Assembly: GCF_001591825.1 (NCBI RefSeq)
Contig: NZ_BCVQ01000004.1
Location: 62,001-126,000 of the forward strand
Source: Rossellomorea vietnamensis NBRC 101237
GTDB lineage: Bacteria; Bacillota; Bacilli; Bacillales; Bacillaceae_B
Length of the DNA: 64,000 bases
Direction: 5' to 3'
The position numbers and the translations under genes are program-made. Numbering within the stretch: the first letter of the stretch is position 1; each line of letters begins with the position of its first letter. The notes beneath the pieces were generated by a model that was given only the letters and a program-made list of their open reading frames with translations, was not told where the DNA came from and did not search any database. Positions 26,669-36,359 of this stretch are shown here, piece by piece.

Positions 26669-27241
26669 CTATTCTTTAATGATTTTGACTTTCACATCTC
26701 TTACACCATATTGAAGGGCATCTTTTTCTTTTTCCATATAGATATCGATGCGGTTCCCTTTGATCGCTCCACCGGTATCTTCGGCACGGGCATAACCGTA
26801 TCCTTCAATATATACTTTGGAACCGAGTGGAATGACGCTTGGATCAACAGCAATGACTCTGGCATCAGGATTCTCAATCAGATCCACACCTGTCTTCGTA
26901 ATACCGATACACCCTTCACAATGAGCGGTATAAGCGGTTGCTGTGATATCTAATTCTTTCACAACATTATCTTTCTCTTGATCGGGAGTCTTTGCAGCTT
27001 TTACTGCTTCCCCGTTTTCAGAATCATCATTCACAGAATACCCTTCTTCTAACAATTGTTTGCGCGTGCCGACCTCGTCGACGGAAACATGATATCGGTT
27101 GGCGATTTCCCAAAGGATATCGCCTTCTTCTATATTATGATAATCATTGATAGCAGTATCATTACTCTCTGCAGAAGCAGAAGCAAGTCCGATTGAAAGA
27201 AAAACTGCGAAGGAAAAAATGGAAAATAAACCTTTTTTCAT
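26669..27241 (-). CDS. Secreted LysM + 3D-domain protein, YocH-like (one LysM)
   Basis: A 190-aa exported protein: signal peptide (cleavage likely after ASASA), one LysM repeat (about 35-70) that binds peptidoglycan, and a C-terminal 3D domain (ITATAYTAHCEGC ... RVIAVDPSVIPLGSKVYIEGYGYARAEDTGGAIKGNRIDIY) with the three conserved Asp residues of MltA/stationary-phase-survival type muralytic proteins. Tandem paralogue of the next gene, which has two LysM repeats. Confidence 0.9.
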   Translation of the reverse strand: MKKGLFSIFSFAVFLSIGLASASAESNDTAINDYHNIEEGDILWEIANRYHVSVDEVGTRKQLLEEGYSVNDDSENGEAVKAAKTPDQEKDNVVKELDITATAYTAHCEGCIGITKTGVDLIENPDARVIAVDPSVIPLGSKVYIEGYGYARAEDTGGAIKGNRIDIYMEKEKDALQYGVRDVKVKIIKE

Positions 27242-27504
27242 CTTGTCAAATTCCTCCTTTTATGTTTAGCCCTTGGACCAACAGTTGAAATGGTAACATA
27301 GCCTTACCTCATACACATAACAAACTGTTTATAAAGAAATAACAATTAGATGACAAGCGTGTAATATTTCTACTATTCCGAAGAAAACGGCAGCTATTTC
27401 CCTACTTATTTCATATAAAGGGAATAAATGCTGGAATCAGAGGCGTTTCTTTGAGAAGAAATATAATAGAAGGAATATTGAAAAAACACCATGCGGGAAT
27501 AAAA

Positions 27505-27534
27505 AAACCACCGGGACATGTCCCGGTGGTTTGT
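27505..27534 (-). terminator. Terminator of yocH
   Basis: AACCACCGGGACATGTCCCGGTGGTT palindrome followed by TTTT, just after the stop. Confidence 0.93.
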
Positions 27535-27540
27535 CATCTA

Positions 27541-28353
27541 TTAGTTTGTTTCAAGAATTTTTACATTTACTGTTTTTCTGCCAAAATCAACGGCTTGATC
27601 CTTTGATGGGATGAAAACATCGATGCGGTTCCCTTTGATTGCTCCACCAGTATCTTCTGCAGTAGCATAGCCGTAGCCTTCAACATATACTTTAGATCCA
27701 AGCGGGATGACATTAGGGTCTACTGCAATCACTTTCGCATCCGGATTTTCTTTAAGGTTCACACCAGTTGCTGTTGTACCTGAACACCCTGCACAATCGG
27801 CCGTATAGGCAGTTGCTTCTACTGTTAGTTCTTTTACTGCTTTATCTTCTGTAGCAGGTTCAGCTTGTGCTGGTTTTGCTTCTGCTGTTTCCGCTGCAGG
27901 TGCTTCAGCTTCTGGAGCTACTTCTGCTTTTTGTTCTGGAGCAGGTGCTTCTGCCTTCTCAGAAGTATTTGCAGTAGCTGAAGGTGCTTTATCGTCTAAG
28001 TTGATAACTAATTCTTGTCCAGGGACAATCAGGTCACTTTCAAGTGCGTTCCACCCTTTTAAGCTGTCTACTGAAATGCCATATAAGGATGAAATTCCCC
28101 AAAGAGTGTCACCTTTTTTCACTGTATAGTATTCCTTTGAAGAAACCTGTAATTCCTGATCAGGATAAATGATGGATGAACCCAGGTTATTCCATGTCAT
28201 GAGTTGATCAACAGTTGTTCCATATTCTTTTGCAAGTCCCCATAAAGTGTCGCCTTTTTTTACTTCTATGTCTTGTGCTGAAGCGCTAGCTCCACCAGAT
28301 ACTGCAAGTGTTGTAAATGCAGCCACAGAAATAATCGATTTTTTTAGTTTCAT
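27541..28353 (-). CDS. yocH: Secreted LysM + 3D-domain cell-wall protein YocH
   Basis: A 270-aa exported muralytic-type protein: signal peptide (ASASA), two LysM repeats (about 28-72 and 74-118), an Ala/Glu/Pro linker (about 120-170) and a C-terminal 3D domain (VEATAYTADCAGC ... DVFIPSKDQAVDFGRKTV). B. subtilis YocH is a WalRK-controlled autolysin with this layout. I found no exact WalR direct repeat upstream. Good site AAGGAGG. Confidence 0.92.
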   Translation of the reverse strand: MKLKKSIISVAAFTTLAVSGGASASAQDIEVKKGDTLWGLAKEYGTTVDQLMTWNNLGSSIIYPDQELQVSSKEYYTVKKGDTLWGISSLYGISVDSLKGWNALESDLIVPGQELVINLDDKAPSATANTSEKAEAPAPEQKAEVAPEAEAPAAETAEAKPAQAEPATEDKAVKELTVEATAYTADCAGCSGTTATGVNLKENPDAKVIAVDPNVIPLGSKVYVEGYGYATAEDTGGAIKGNRIDVFIPSKDQAVDFGRKTVNVKILETN

Positions 28354-28757
28354 AGAAAAATTCCTCCTTATGTAGCTAGCGGTTTATTTATTTTTGCTAA
28401 CAGGGAAAATACTAACATAGTAAAATCTCAATTCAATAACAAGAACTTTAACATCGTGCGTCAAGAATATTTCACTACTGTAATAGAAAGCGATTTCCTG
28501 TATAAACTATCATGTAGAGGAATACTATGGAAAAATGGTTAGAATAATATAGATATTATGGATATTTATGGGTTTACTATTGGGGGAGTATTCGTACTTG
28601 GTTAAATGGCATTTAAGAGAGACAAGCCCAATTAGGGTCATAAAATCCTTGAAGGAAACGCATTTATTAGCGGATTTTGACGATTTTTCCTTAACAAGTT
28701 TGTCTGTTCCCTCTATACTATAATAAGAAGAATGGTTTGCACTGGAGGAATACTGGA
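28354..28757. other. Intergenic region between divergent yocH and the zinc-ribbon ORF
   Basis: 404 AT-rich bases with no credible gene; two tiny frames of 6 and 15 codons have no ribosome site. It carries the plus-strand promoter at 28691-28719. Confidence 0.5.
28691..28719 (+). promoter_or_regulatory. SigA-type promoter of the zinc-ribbon ORF
   Basis: TTAACA (28691-28696), 17-base spacer, TATACT (28714-28719), 39 bases before the ATG. Confidence 0.7.
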
Positions 28758-28913
28758 ATGGAAAACCAAGAAGAGGTTGTAGTTCTTTATAAAGATGATC
28801 CCGACGAGCATAGTGGACGTTGCGAGTGTGGAAATAATATTTTTAAATCAAGAGTACTGGATGGGAAGTTTTATCGTAAGTGCCAGGAATGTGGGAAAAC
28901 CAAAATCGTATAG
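28758..28913 (+). CDS. Small zinc-ribbon-like protein
   Basis: A 51-aa hydrophilic protein with two CxxC-type knuckles, GRCECGNN and RKCQECGK, spaced 21 residues apart, which fits a single zinc ribbon. Site GGAGG 9 bases before the ATG, a promoter upstream and a strong terminator after it. The family is not recognised. Confidence 0.72.
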   Translation: MENQEEVVVLYKDDPDEHSGRCECGNNIFKSRVLDGKFYRKCQECGKTKIV

Positions 28914-28925
28914 CAGGGAAAGAAA

Positions 28926-28958
28926 GGGGAAACCGGTTGAATCCGGTTTCCCCTTTCT
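28926..28958. terminator. Bidirectional terminator before hemAT
   Basis: GGGGAAACCGG/CCGGTTTCCCC perfect stem with TTGAAT loop and T/A runs on both sides. Confidence 0.92.
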
Positions 28959-28960
28959 TT

Positions 28961-30247
28961 CTATTTGTTTATTTTCTGAATGATGGTGGAAGCAAATTGA
29001 ACCAACTCGTCTGTAGTATGATTGATCTTCTTGATTGCCTCTACGATATGATTTAATTCTGATTGGTTTCTTCTAAACATATCCATATAGTTTTCCATTT
29101 CCATCTGGACCGTCATGATCCCGCTTTGCACATTCCCGATTTCCTTGCGGGAGTTTTCGGTCAGGTCGGTCATGTTCCGAACACGATTTGAAACAACACC
29201 GATTTGTTTATTGCTTTCATTCACCAATTGATGAATGGACGTGCTGAGTTCTTTGGAATCTTCGGCAAGCTTTCGTACTTCCGATGCAACGACTGCAAAT
29301 CCCCTGCCCTCATTTCCTGCCCGTGCTGCTTCAATGGATGCATTCAATGCCAGAAGGTTCGTCTGCTCAGCAATTTGCTGGATTGAGTTGGAGAGAGGCG
29401 TGATTTGTTCTGCAATGTTCTTTACCCCCTGAATTTCTTTGAGGAGCGTGTTGATTTGCTCTGTGATGACGCCAAAGCTTTCTATCATGTGATCCGTTTG
29501 ATCTTTATTCATTTTTGAAAGTTGAAGAAGATTTTTACTGCTTTTTTCGGTATTTTCCGATTCTGCCCGTATGCTTTCAGCTTTTTGGGCAGTTTCATTC
29601 AGGCTTTGTTCCGTTTGACTGAGTGATGAACCCAGTTCTGTATTCATATTGAGCATTTCCAGTTGCAATGCCTGGTTTTCCTGATGCAGCTTTTCAAGCT
29701 CGTCCATCCTGCTCTGAATATAGTATTCTGAAACAATGCTTGCATCCAAATGGATACCATGGTCGATTGCTACGAGGACAGATGCAAGTTTAGAAGGTTC
29801 GTTTTGGTACAGTTCCACAATTTTTGGGATGAGTAAATGTTGAATGGTGGTGTAAGTCGAAATAAACCAATCGATTGTAACCCCATTCCGATTATGGGTT
29901 TTTCCCATACGTTCCCTCATTGAGAAATACTCATCATTCAACTCACCTGAAAATAAAGAACGGAAATAATCGTTGAATACGGATTTTAATCGCTCCCGGC
30001 TTGAATGATTCTCGGCAATCTCCACTAAGCTTGGGTGCTTATATAAATGATCTAGTACAGTATCGAGCAGGGTATCGGAAATTTGATCGTAGACAGGGAG
30101 GATTTCTTTTAATTCTTGTAAATGGTGCTCCTGAAACTGCATGTAATGAAGCCGCTCATTCAGTTTCTGATCGTTTAAGACAATGACATTTGATTCAGGG
30201 ATCACTACGGGTTCGGTCTTAGGTTTTCTTGAAAATAATACAGCCAT
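28961..30247 (-). CDS. hemAT: Globin-coupled aerotaxis transducer HemAT
   Basis: A 428-aa soluble chemoreceptor. Residues about 30-185 form a sensor globin that binds O2 through heme; the likely proximal histidine is His118 in GKTHNRNGV. Residues about 200-428 form a methyl-accepting chemotaxis signalling domain, with the hairpin tip [33 protein letters not shown]. No membrane segment. It signals oxygen to CheA and steers motility. Length and layout match B. subtilis HemAT (432 aa). Confidence 0.94.
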   Translation of the reverse strand: MAVLFSRKPKTEPVVIPESNVIVLNDQKLNERLHYMQFQEHHLQELKEILPVYDQISDTLLDTVLDHLYKHPSLVEIAENHSSRERLKSVFNDYFRSLFSGELNDEYFSMRERMGKTHNRNGVTIDWFISTYTTIQHLLIPKIVELYQNEPSKLASVLVAIDHGIHLDASIVSEYYIQSRMDELEKLHQENQALQLEMLNMNTELGSSLSQTEQSLNETAQKAESIRAESENTEKSSKNLLQLSKMNKDQTDHMIESFGVITEQINTLLKEIQGVKNIAEQITPLSNSIQQIAEQTNLLALNASIEAARAGNEGRGFAVVASEVRKLAEDSKELSTSIHQLVNESNKQIGVVSNRVRNMTDLTENSRKEIGNVQSGIMTVQMEMENYMDMFRRNQSELNHIVEAIKKINHTTDELVQFASTIIQKINK

Positions 30248-30490
30248 TTTGAGGGTGCCTCCGATTTTTCAGTTAGTATGTATAAATTTTGTACAATATC
30301 ATTATCTTTACTTTACTCCAACTTTTTTCCTATGACAATCATTTTGTTTGTAAAATTTCAAAAATTTCAATGTTCTGATACAATGGATTATATTAGTCCT
30401 CCCCACCTTTCATGGTACCCTGGGGAAATTTATTGGGCAGGATCCCGCCTCACGATCCCGCGAATAGTTGTACAAAACATATACAAAGAG

Positions 30491-30543
30491 AGGGACGGAC
30501 CTTGACTCCCAGGAGCTGCTCCTGGGAATCGAGGTCCGTCCCT
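30491..30543. repeat. Inverted pair of the 12-base repeat word (53 bp) after map
   Basis: AGGGACGGACCT at 30491-30502 and AGGTCCGTCCCT at 30532-30543, enclosing a second perfect palindrome TCCCAGGAG-CTG-CTCCTGGGA. The shortest element of the family. It begins 6 bases after the map stop, so it could act as its terminator. Confidence 0.95.
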
Positions 30544-30549
30544 CACGGC

Positions 30550-31326
<777 letters not shown>

Positions 31327-31456
31327 TTACTATACAGAAACCTCATCCATTTTTAAAGGGAAAGCCCCTGTGTTGATGAATATGTATCACTTCCTGGCAA
31401 GCTCTGATTCCTGCTTTGAGGTGTATTCCATCAGTAGCTTCCTCCTTGAAGAATGA

Positions 31457-32143
31457 TTAAATCAATAGAAAGAGTAAGGGAATGACAAAGGACATGATGG
31501 TAGCGGTCAACGCCATGGCGGCACCACTGACGGCCCCTTCTTTTTCTCCTTCTTTGATGGCTTGTGCCGTACCAACCCCATGGGAGATGACTCCGAATGG
31601 GAGTCCCCTGGCTATGGGATGCTTGATTCCCATAGCCTTCAAGAGGGACGGGATGATCATGGCCCCTATCATCCCTGTAACGATGACGACCGTGGGGATG
31701 ACCTCGATCTTAGCCCCGATTACGTTTCCGATCTCAACTGCGACAGGCGTCGTAATGGTCTTGATCAGCAATGAACGGTTCCACTCATCCGGAATCCCCA
31801 ACCACATGCTGAAGGTATAGGATACTAGCATGGACAAGCCGCTTCCAAACAGAATGCCCACCAGGATCGGCTGGAAGTTTTTCAAAAGCAATTGCCGGTG
31901 TTGATAAAGGGGATATGCAAGAGATACTGTCGCAGGGCCAAGCAAATACGTGATGAATGAAGTGTCGTGGGCAAATTTATTATAGGATATATCTAAAGTA
32001 AGTAATGTGGCAATAATCGCAATCGTACTTAAAAATATTGGAATCGTTAAAGGATTCGGCCAGCGTTTATGAATCTTTACACCCAAAGAAAAATAAAGGA
32101 GAGTAATGCCTATTGTAAGTAGAGAATTAATAAGACCGGTCAT
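31457..32143 (-). CDS. LrgB/CidB-family membrane protein
   Basis: A 228-aa protein with 6-7 membrane helices, of the LrgB family, which works with LrgA/CidA holin-like partners in control of murein hydrolase export or in pyruvate uptake. The conserved block KTITTPVAVEIGNVIG and GLPFGVISHGVGTAQAIKEGE is present. The open frame starts at 32281, but AAGGAG 11 bases before ATG 32143 and the family N-terminus favour that start, which overlaps the LrgA-like gene by 17 bases. Confidence 0.9.
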   Translation of the reverse strand: MTGLINSLLTIGITLLYFSLGVKIHKRWPNPLTIPIFLSTIAIIATLLTLDISYNKFAHDTSFITYLLGPATVSLAYPLYQHRQLLLKNFQPILVGILFGSGLSMLVSYTFSMWLGIPDEWNRSLLIKTITTPVAVEIGNVIGAKIEVIPTVVIVTGMIGAMIIPSLLKAMGIKHPIARGLPFGVISHGVGTAQAIKEGEKEGAVSGAAMALTATIMSFVIPLLFLLI

Positions 32144-32507
32144 ATTTTCTTTTCTCCTTCCATTTAATGAATCCTTCTGCTGACACGGAAGTGGCCAAAA
32201 AGCCAAACACCCCGCTGACAATGAGGATGAAAAGGAGTTTCCAGCCATAGTCGATAAAATAGGGTCCCAGAACAATCGCACTGACAGATAAAGGCAGGAA
32301 AAAGAAGGAGAAGTGCCTTAGAAAGAATCCTGAACCGACCAACAGAAGACGTTCATTCAGTACACCTGTTACTAACAGTAGGAATAATAATAGCATCCCG
32401 ATAATGCTGCCGGGTATCGGTAAATGGAAGAATGCGGTACACCATTTTCCTGCTTCATAAAATAAACAAAGAATCGCCATTTGTATAAGGACCCGAATTA
32501 TCTGCAT
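32127..32507 (-). CDS. LrgA/CidA-family holin-like protein
   Basis: A 126-aa protein with four membrane helices; the family motif FHLPIPGSIIGMLLLFLLL and FFLPLSVSAI are clear. Proposed to form holin-like membrane oligomers with the LrgB-type partner encoded next. ATG 32507 lies 6 bases after AAGGGTG; a GTG at 32516 overlaps the site. Gene order lrgA-lrgB with overlap indicates translational coupling. No LytSR-type regulator is adjacent. Confidence 0.9.
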   Translation of the reverse strand: MQIIRVLIQMAILCLFYEAGKWCTAFFHLPIPGSIIGMLLLFLLLVTGVLNERLLLVGSGFFLRHFSFFFLPLSVSAIVLGPYFIDYGWKLLFILIVSGVFGFLATSVSAEGFIKWKEKRKYDRSY

Positions 32508-32571
32508 ATGCTTCACCCTTCAACTATATTCTTCTCCTGATTTTATCACATCGATGGGGAGTATGAGTGTA

Positions 32572-32604
32572 ATAAAAAAGAGCATGGACCTGGTCCATGC
32601 TCTG
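32572..32604 (-). terminator. Terminator of the DJ-1/PfpI gene
   Basis: AGAGCATGGACC/GGTCCATGCTCT, perfect 12-bp stem followed by TTTTTTATT on the minus strand. Confidence 0.92.
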
Positions 32605-32617
32605 AAATCATACAGTA

Positions 32618-33271
32618 TTATAATACGCTCAAGAACGCTTCTGCTGCCGCTTGACTTGATTGTGGATTTTGTCCTGTCACAAATTTACCGTCAGTGATGA
32701 CATGATTGCTCCATGCATCCGATTTTTCGAATTGAGCTCCCTGCTCCCTCAATTTTGTTTCTAATAAGAACGGCATCAGTGAATCAAGACCGGTTTGCTG
32801 TTCTTCTTCATTTGTGAAGGCAGTCAAGCTTTTTCCTTCAACCAGCCATTTACCATTAGATAATTTCGTTCCGACAAACCCAGCCGGCCCGTGGCAGACG
32901 GAACCGATCGCTTTATCGTTCTCGGCAAAGTGGACTAATGCCTGTTGAAGTTCAGGGTTTTCAGGCAGGTCAAACATCGTCCCGTGTCCACCTGGTAAGA
33001 AGATACCGACATATTCATTTACATTTAATTGGGAAAGGACCAGCGTTTGATCCAATTCTTTCGTGACCCCTTTCCACTTCTCCACCTGTTCATCATCAAG
33101 GCTGTTCGGATCCAACGGGATGCGGCCACCTTTTAAACTTGCCACATCCACTCCAAAACCTTGGTTTTTAAATTCTTCATATGGTTCTGCGAACTCAGAT
33201 AACCATAGACCAGTTTCATGTTCATCATCAATCTTACTTTCATTTGTTAAGACCATTAATATCTTTTTCAA
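32618..33271 (-). CDS. DJ-1/PfpI-family (Hsp31-like) glutamine amidotransferase-fold protein
   Basis: A 217-aa cytosolic protein. The nucleophile elbow is AIGSVCHGPAG (Cys), with the upstream acidic residue in FLPGGHGTMFDLPENPEL. Length and the extra segment SLTAFTNEEEQQTGLDSLMPFLLE match the yeast Hsp31/YhbO-Hsp31-like glyoxalase III and chaperone branch. Probable role in carbonyl-stress protection; substrate not proven. Own promoter and terminator. Confidence 0.88.
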   Translation of the reverse strand: MKKILMVLTNESKIDDEHETGLWLSEFAEPYEEFKNQGFGVDVASLKGGRIPLDPNSLDDEQVEKWKGVTKELDQTLVLSQLNVNEYVGIFLPGGHGTMFDLPENPELQQALVHFAENDKAIGSVCHGPAGFVGTKLSNGKWLVEGKSLTAFTNEEEQQTGLDSLMPFLLETKLREQGAQFEKSDAWSNHVITDGKFVTGQNPQSSQAAAEAFLSVL

Positions 33272-33383
33272 TGTATACCCTCCATTTTATTCTCTGTTTT
33301 TTATCACTCTATTGTTTTATCCATTTCACATAAAATTAAACTTCTTTTGAAGTATTGGTGACTTTATAAGGGTTCTGTTATAA

Positions 33384-33414
33384 GAAAACGACCCTTACAG
33401 GAAGGAGTCGTTTT
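33384..33414 (-). terminator. Terminator of topB
   Basis: AAAACGACTCC/GGGTCGTTTT stem with small mismatches directly after the topB stop, followed by T on the minus strand. Confidence 0.75.
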
Positions 33415-33417
33415 ACA

Positions 33418-35580
33418 CTAGTTGATATCAAATTGGAATTGGATTTTTTTCTGATTGGCATCCCAGCTCAGGTATGCAGAGAATTCTTTTTCGCCTTTTT
33501 TAAATCCGTCGATTCGATCGGATTTGCCTTCGGTTAATACTTGTTTTGCGATTTTCTGGGTGATTCTCTTTGATAAAATGGTTTTGGAAATGGTAAAGCT
33601 GCACTTCGTACGTTGATAATTGGAGCATCCATAGAATTTTCCTTTATCAATCACTTTCCCGCCACATTTCAAGCAGTTGCCGATACTTGTTTTGGAAGCC
33701 CGTTTTCCGCCTCGTCCCTTCGTTCTCTGGATAGAATCTGTATCCAAATCCTCAAACTTCCATGCGGTGGATTCCTGGAGGGCGTTTTGCACGAGTCGTT
33801 CACTTAATTTCTTCACTTGCTCCATGAATTCAGGTGCAGATGCCCGTCCTTTTCCTATTTCCTGGAGGCGCTGCTCCCACTTAGCCGTCATTTCTGCAGA
33901 AGCTAACACATTATCCCCTATGGCTCGTATCAATACCTTCGCTTTATCAGTGGGAAAGACTATATTTTTTTGGATATCAATGTACTTGCGATCTTTGAGC
34001 ATGGTGATGATGCCTGCCCGGGTCGCTTCCGTCCCAAGACCCTCTGTTTGCTTTAACACTTTTTCCAGCTCATCATTGTCCATATATTTACCGGCCGTCT
34101 TCATTAAGGTGATGAGTTGTCCTTCTGTGTAACGTTTCGGGGGCTGTGTTTTCCCTTCTTTGGTCACGACCTTCTTTACGACGCCTTTATCCTGTTCTTC
34201 GACAGGTGGCAGGAGAGGTTCCTCTTCTTTTTCGTTTTGCATGAGAACCTTACGCCAGCCTTCCTGTAAAATCTGCTTCCCTTTCGAAACAAACTCAGCT
34301 CGTTCATCTACGACCGTTGAGATGGTCGTGTAATGGATGATCGCTTTGTCGTGGTGAGCCGCGATAAAGCGTTTAACGACGACATCATAGATCTTCCGTT
34401 CATCATCTGATAGGGAATGGGGATCTGTTACTTGCTCAGTAGGGATAATCGCGTAGTGATCCGATACCTTTGCTTCATTCACAAAACGTTTATTGTTCAT
34501 GATGCTTGCATGGGGAGTTGGGATCCAATGATTATAAGGGCTGAACTCTTTCAGTTTGTTCAATATTTCAGGAAAGCTTTCAGCTTCACCTTTCGTGACA
34601 TATTGTGAATCAGATCTTGGATAAGAGACGATCCCTTTTTGATACAGTTTCTGCAGCACATCCAATGTTTTCTTAGGGGAGAACTTATACATTTTATTAA
34701 TGGTTGCCTGCAGGGCTGAAAGATTGAATAGTAAGGGTGGTGCGAACTCTTTCCTCTCGGTGATCAACTTACTGACAGTTGCAGGTTTGTTTTGACAAAA
34801 AGAAGCGATTCTTTCAGCAAGCTCCCTTGATTGAATCCGGCTCTCTCCATCTTTCTGCCATATCCCTTCATAAGTGTGATCGCCGATGTGAAAGGTTGCT
34901 TTCACTTCCCAAAAGGGTTCGCTCTTAAATCGGTCGATCTCTTCGTCCCTTCTCACGATGAGGGCTAGTGTGGGAGTTTGAACCCTGCCTGCAGAGAAAA
35001 CATCGGACATACCCTGCTCTTTTAGCAGGATGCTGTACACCCTTGAAGCATTCATACCCACAAGCCAATCGGCACATGCCCTGGAATAAGCTTCAAAATA
35101 TAAGCTTCTCATTTCTGCTTCTTCCCGTAGACTCTCGAATCCTTGAATGATGGCTTTCTCAGTAAGGGATGAAATCCACAGCCTCTTCATCGGTTTCTGA
35201 ACCTTGGACATGGAGATGATATTCCGGATGATTAACTCCCCTTCACGCCCTGCATCACCTGCATGAATGATTTCTGTGACTTCGTTTTTTTTAAGAAGGT
35301 CTTTGATGACGGAGAATTGTTTCGCTTTAGCCCTCTGCAACTCATATTGAAACCTGATAGGAATGATCGGAAGGTCGTTCAGTGTCCATTTTTTCCATTT
35401 GCTTTCATACTTCTCAGGGGCTTGAAGCTGAAAAAGATGTCCAACTGCCCACGTAATATAAGCACCTCTCGGGAACACATCGTTTGGATGGATCTCTATA
35501 TATCCTTGACGTTTCCTATGGGAAAAAGGCTTGGCAAGGGTCGCTCCCTGGTCGGGTTTTTCAGCTATTACGACTTTCAT
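33418..35580 (-). CDS. topB: DNA topoisomerase III (type IA)
   Basis: A 720-aa type IA topoisomerase. The TOPRIM domain starts at MKVVIAEKPDQGATLAKPF, with HAGDAGREGELIIRNI; the active-site tyrosine is in KGIVSYPRSDSQYV. It unlinks single-stranded crossings during replication and recombination. The C-terminus (LKCGGKVIDKGKFYGCSNY, with four Cys) is a topoisomerase zinc-ribbon domain. Length matches B. subtilis TopB (727 aa). Confidence 0.95.
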   Translation of the reverse strand: MKVVIAEKPDQGATLAKPFSHRKRQGYIEIHPNDVFPRGAYITWAVGHLFQLQAPEKYESKWKKWTLNDLPIIPIRFQYELQRAKAKQFSVIKDLLKKNEVTEIIHAGDAGREGELIIRNIISMSKVQKPMKRLWISSLTEKAIIQGFESLREEAEMRSLYFEAYSRACADWLVGMNASRVYSILLKEQGMSDVFSAGRVQTPTLALIVRRDEEIDRFKSEPFWEVKATFHIGDHTYEGIWQKDGESRIQSRELAERIASFCQNKPATVSKLITERKEFAPPLLFNLSALQATINKMYKFSPKKTLDVLQKLYQKGIVSYPRSDSQYVTKGEAESFPEILNKLKEFSPYNHWIPTPHASIMNNKRFVNEAKVSDHYAIIPTEQVTDPHSLSDDERKIYDVVVKRFIAAHHDKAIIHYTTISTVVDERAEFVSKGKQILQEGWRKVLMQNEKEEEPLLPPVEEQDKGVVKKVVTKEGKTQPPKRYTEGQLITLMKTAGKYMDNDELEKVLKQTEGLGTEATRAGIITMLKDRKYIDIQKNIVFPTDKAKVLIRAIGDNVLASAEMTAKWEQRLQEIGKGRASAPEFMEQVKKLSERLVQNALQESTAWKFEDLDTDSIQRTKGRGGKRASKTSIGNCLKCGGKVIDKGKFYGCSNYQRTKCSFTISKTILSKRITQKIAKQVLTEGKSDRIDGFKKGEKEFSAYLSWDANQKKIQFQFDIN

Positions 35581-35727
35581 AACATTCTCCTTTTCACTTT
35601 ATTGATTTTATCATTATACCATTTTTTAAGAACGGCTGTTCTATTAAAATGAAAATTGGAAGTGTAGTTCATGAATCATAAGCCCGTTGTTCCATATGAG
35701 GGTTCTACATGTTCATTCAGTATGTAA

Positions 35728-35762
35728 AAAGGTGTTACAGACTTTGTATCTGTAACACCCAT
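35728..35762 (-). terminator. Terminator of the DUF6376-like lipoprotein gene
   Basis: GGGTGTTACAGA/TCTGTAACACC stem followed by TTTTT on the minus strand. Confidence 0.9.
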
Positions 35763-35765
35763 CAA

Positions 35766-36209
35766 TTATTGGCCAAGATTTTCTAAGTTTCCTTTAATGT
35801 CCTGTAGTTGATTGAAAGTATTCACAATTTCAAGATTCTTGATCTCGGATATTTGAACTTCCCCTTTATCAATTTCCACTAGAGCCCGATCGATTCCTTC
35901 CAACGCTTGTTGGTTATATCTCTCCACTTTTTGGTGAATATCGTCAGCTAGCTTAGGAGGATTTAAATCATTGATTTCCTTGATTTCATTTTTCATATCA
36001 ATAAGTCTCGTCTCAAGTTCCGGAATAGAAGATGAATCAGCAGCAGCATTTTCCATTAAAGCGGGAAGATCATTGGCAAATTGTTCTGCCTCGTTCAGGT
36101 AGTCGGTCATTTCGTCTACATAGGTTAAACTGTTATTGGCTTCTTCCAATATGCCGCAGCCAGTCAGTGTAAAGAAACTGAATGATATGAGAATCAAAAA
36201 TTTTTTCAT
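35766..36209 (-). CDS. Putative lipoprotein, DUF6376-like
   Basis: A 147-aa lipoprotein with signal and lipobox FTLTGC (Cys18) followed by a charged, probably helical domain (LNEAEQFANDLPALMEN, EIKEINDLNPPKLADDIHQKVERYN). The overall pattern is that of a Bacillus DUF6376 protein; function unknown. The open frame begins at 36335, but GGGAGGA 9 bases before ATG 36209 and the signal peptide fix the start. Confidence 0.82.
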   Translation of the reverse strand: MKKFLILISFSFFTLTGCGILEEANNSLTYVDEMTDYLNEAEQFANDLPALMENAAADSSSIPELETRLIDMKNEIKEINDLNPPKLADDIHQKVERYNQQALEGIDRALVEIDKGEVQISEIKNLEIVNTFNQLQDIKGNLENLGQ

Positions 36210-36319
36210 GTACTTGGTCCTCCCTGTTATGGTCCTTCCCCTGTATATACGCACGTTCTCGTTAAAAGTTTCACTTTTTTTGTTGTAAGGTCGATCTAAA
36301 TGAAGATTCGGGGGCACGC

Positions 36320-36357
36320 AAAAAAAGAAGGCCAACGCTTATACGTTAGCCTTCTGT
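36320..36357 (-). terminator. Terminator of the M24 peptidase gene
   Basis: AGAAGGCTAACG/CGTTGGCCTTCT stem (one bulge) followed by a T run on the minus strand. Confidence 0.88.
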
Positions 36358-36359
36358 GT

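Noticed and set aside
28430-28460. WalR box upstream of yocH
   Set aside because: TGTTAA and TGTTAT are spaced by 6, not 5, and on inspection do not form the required direct repeat.
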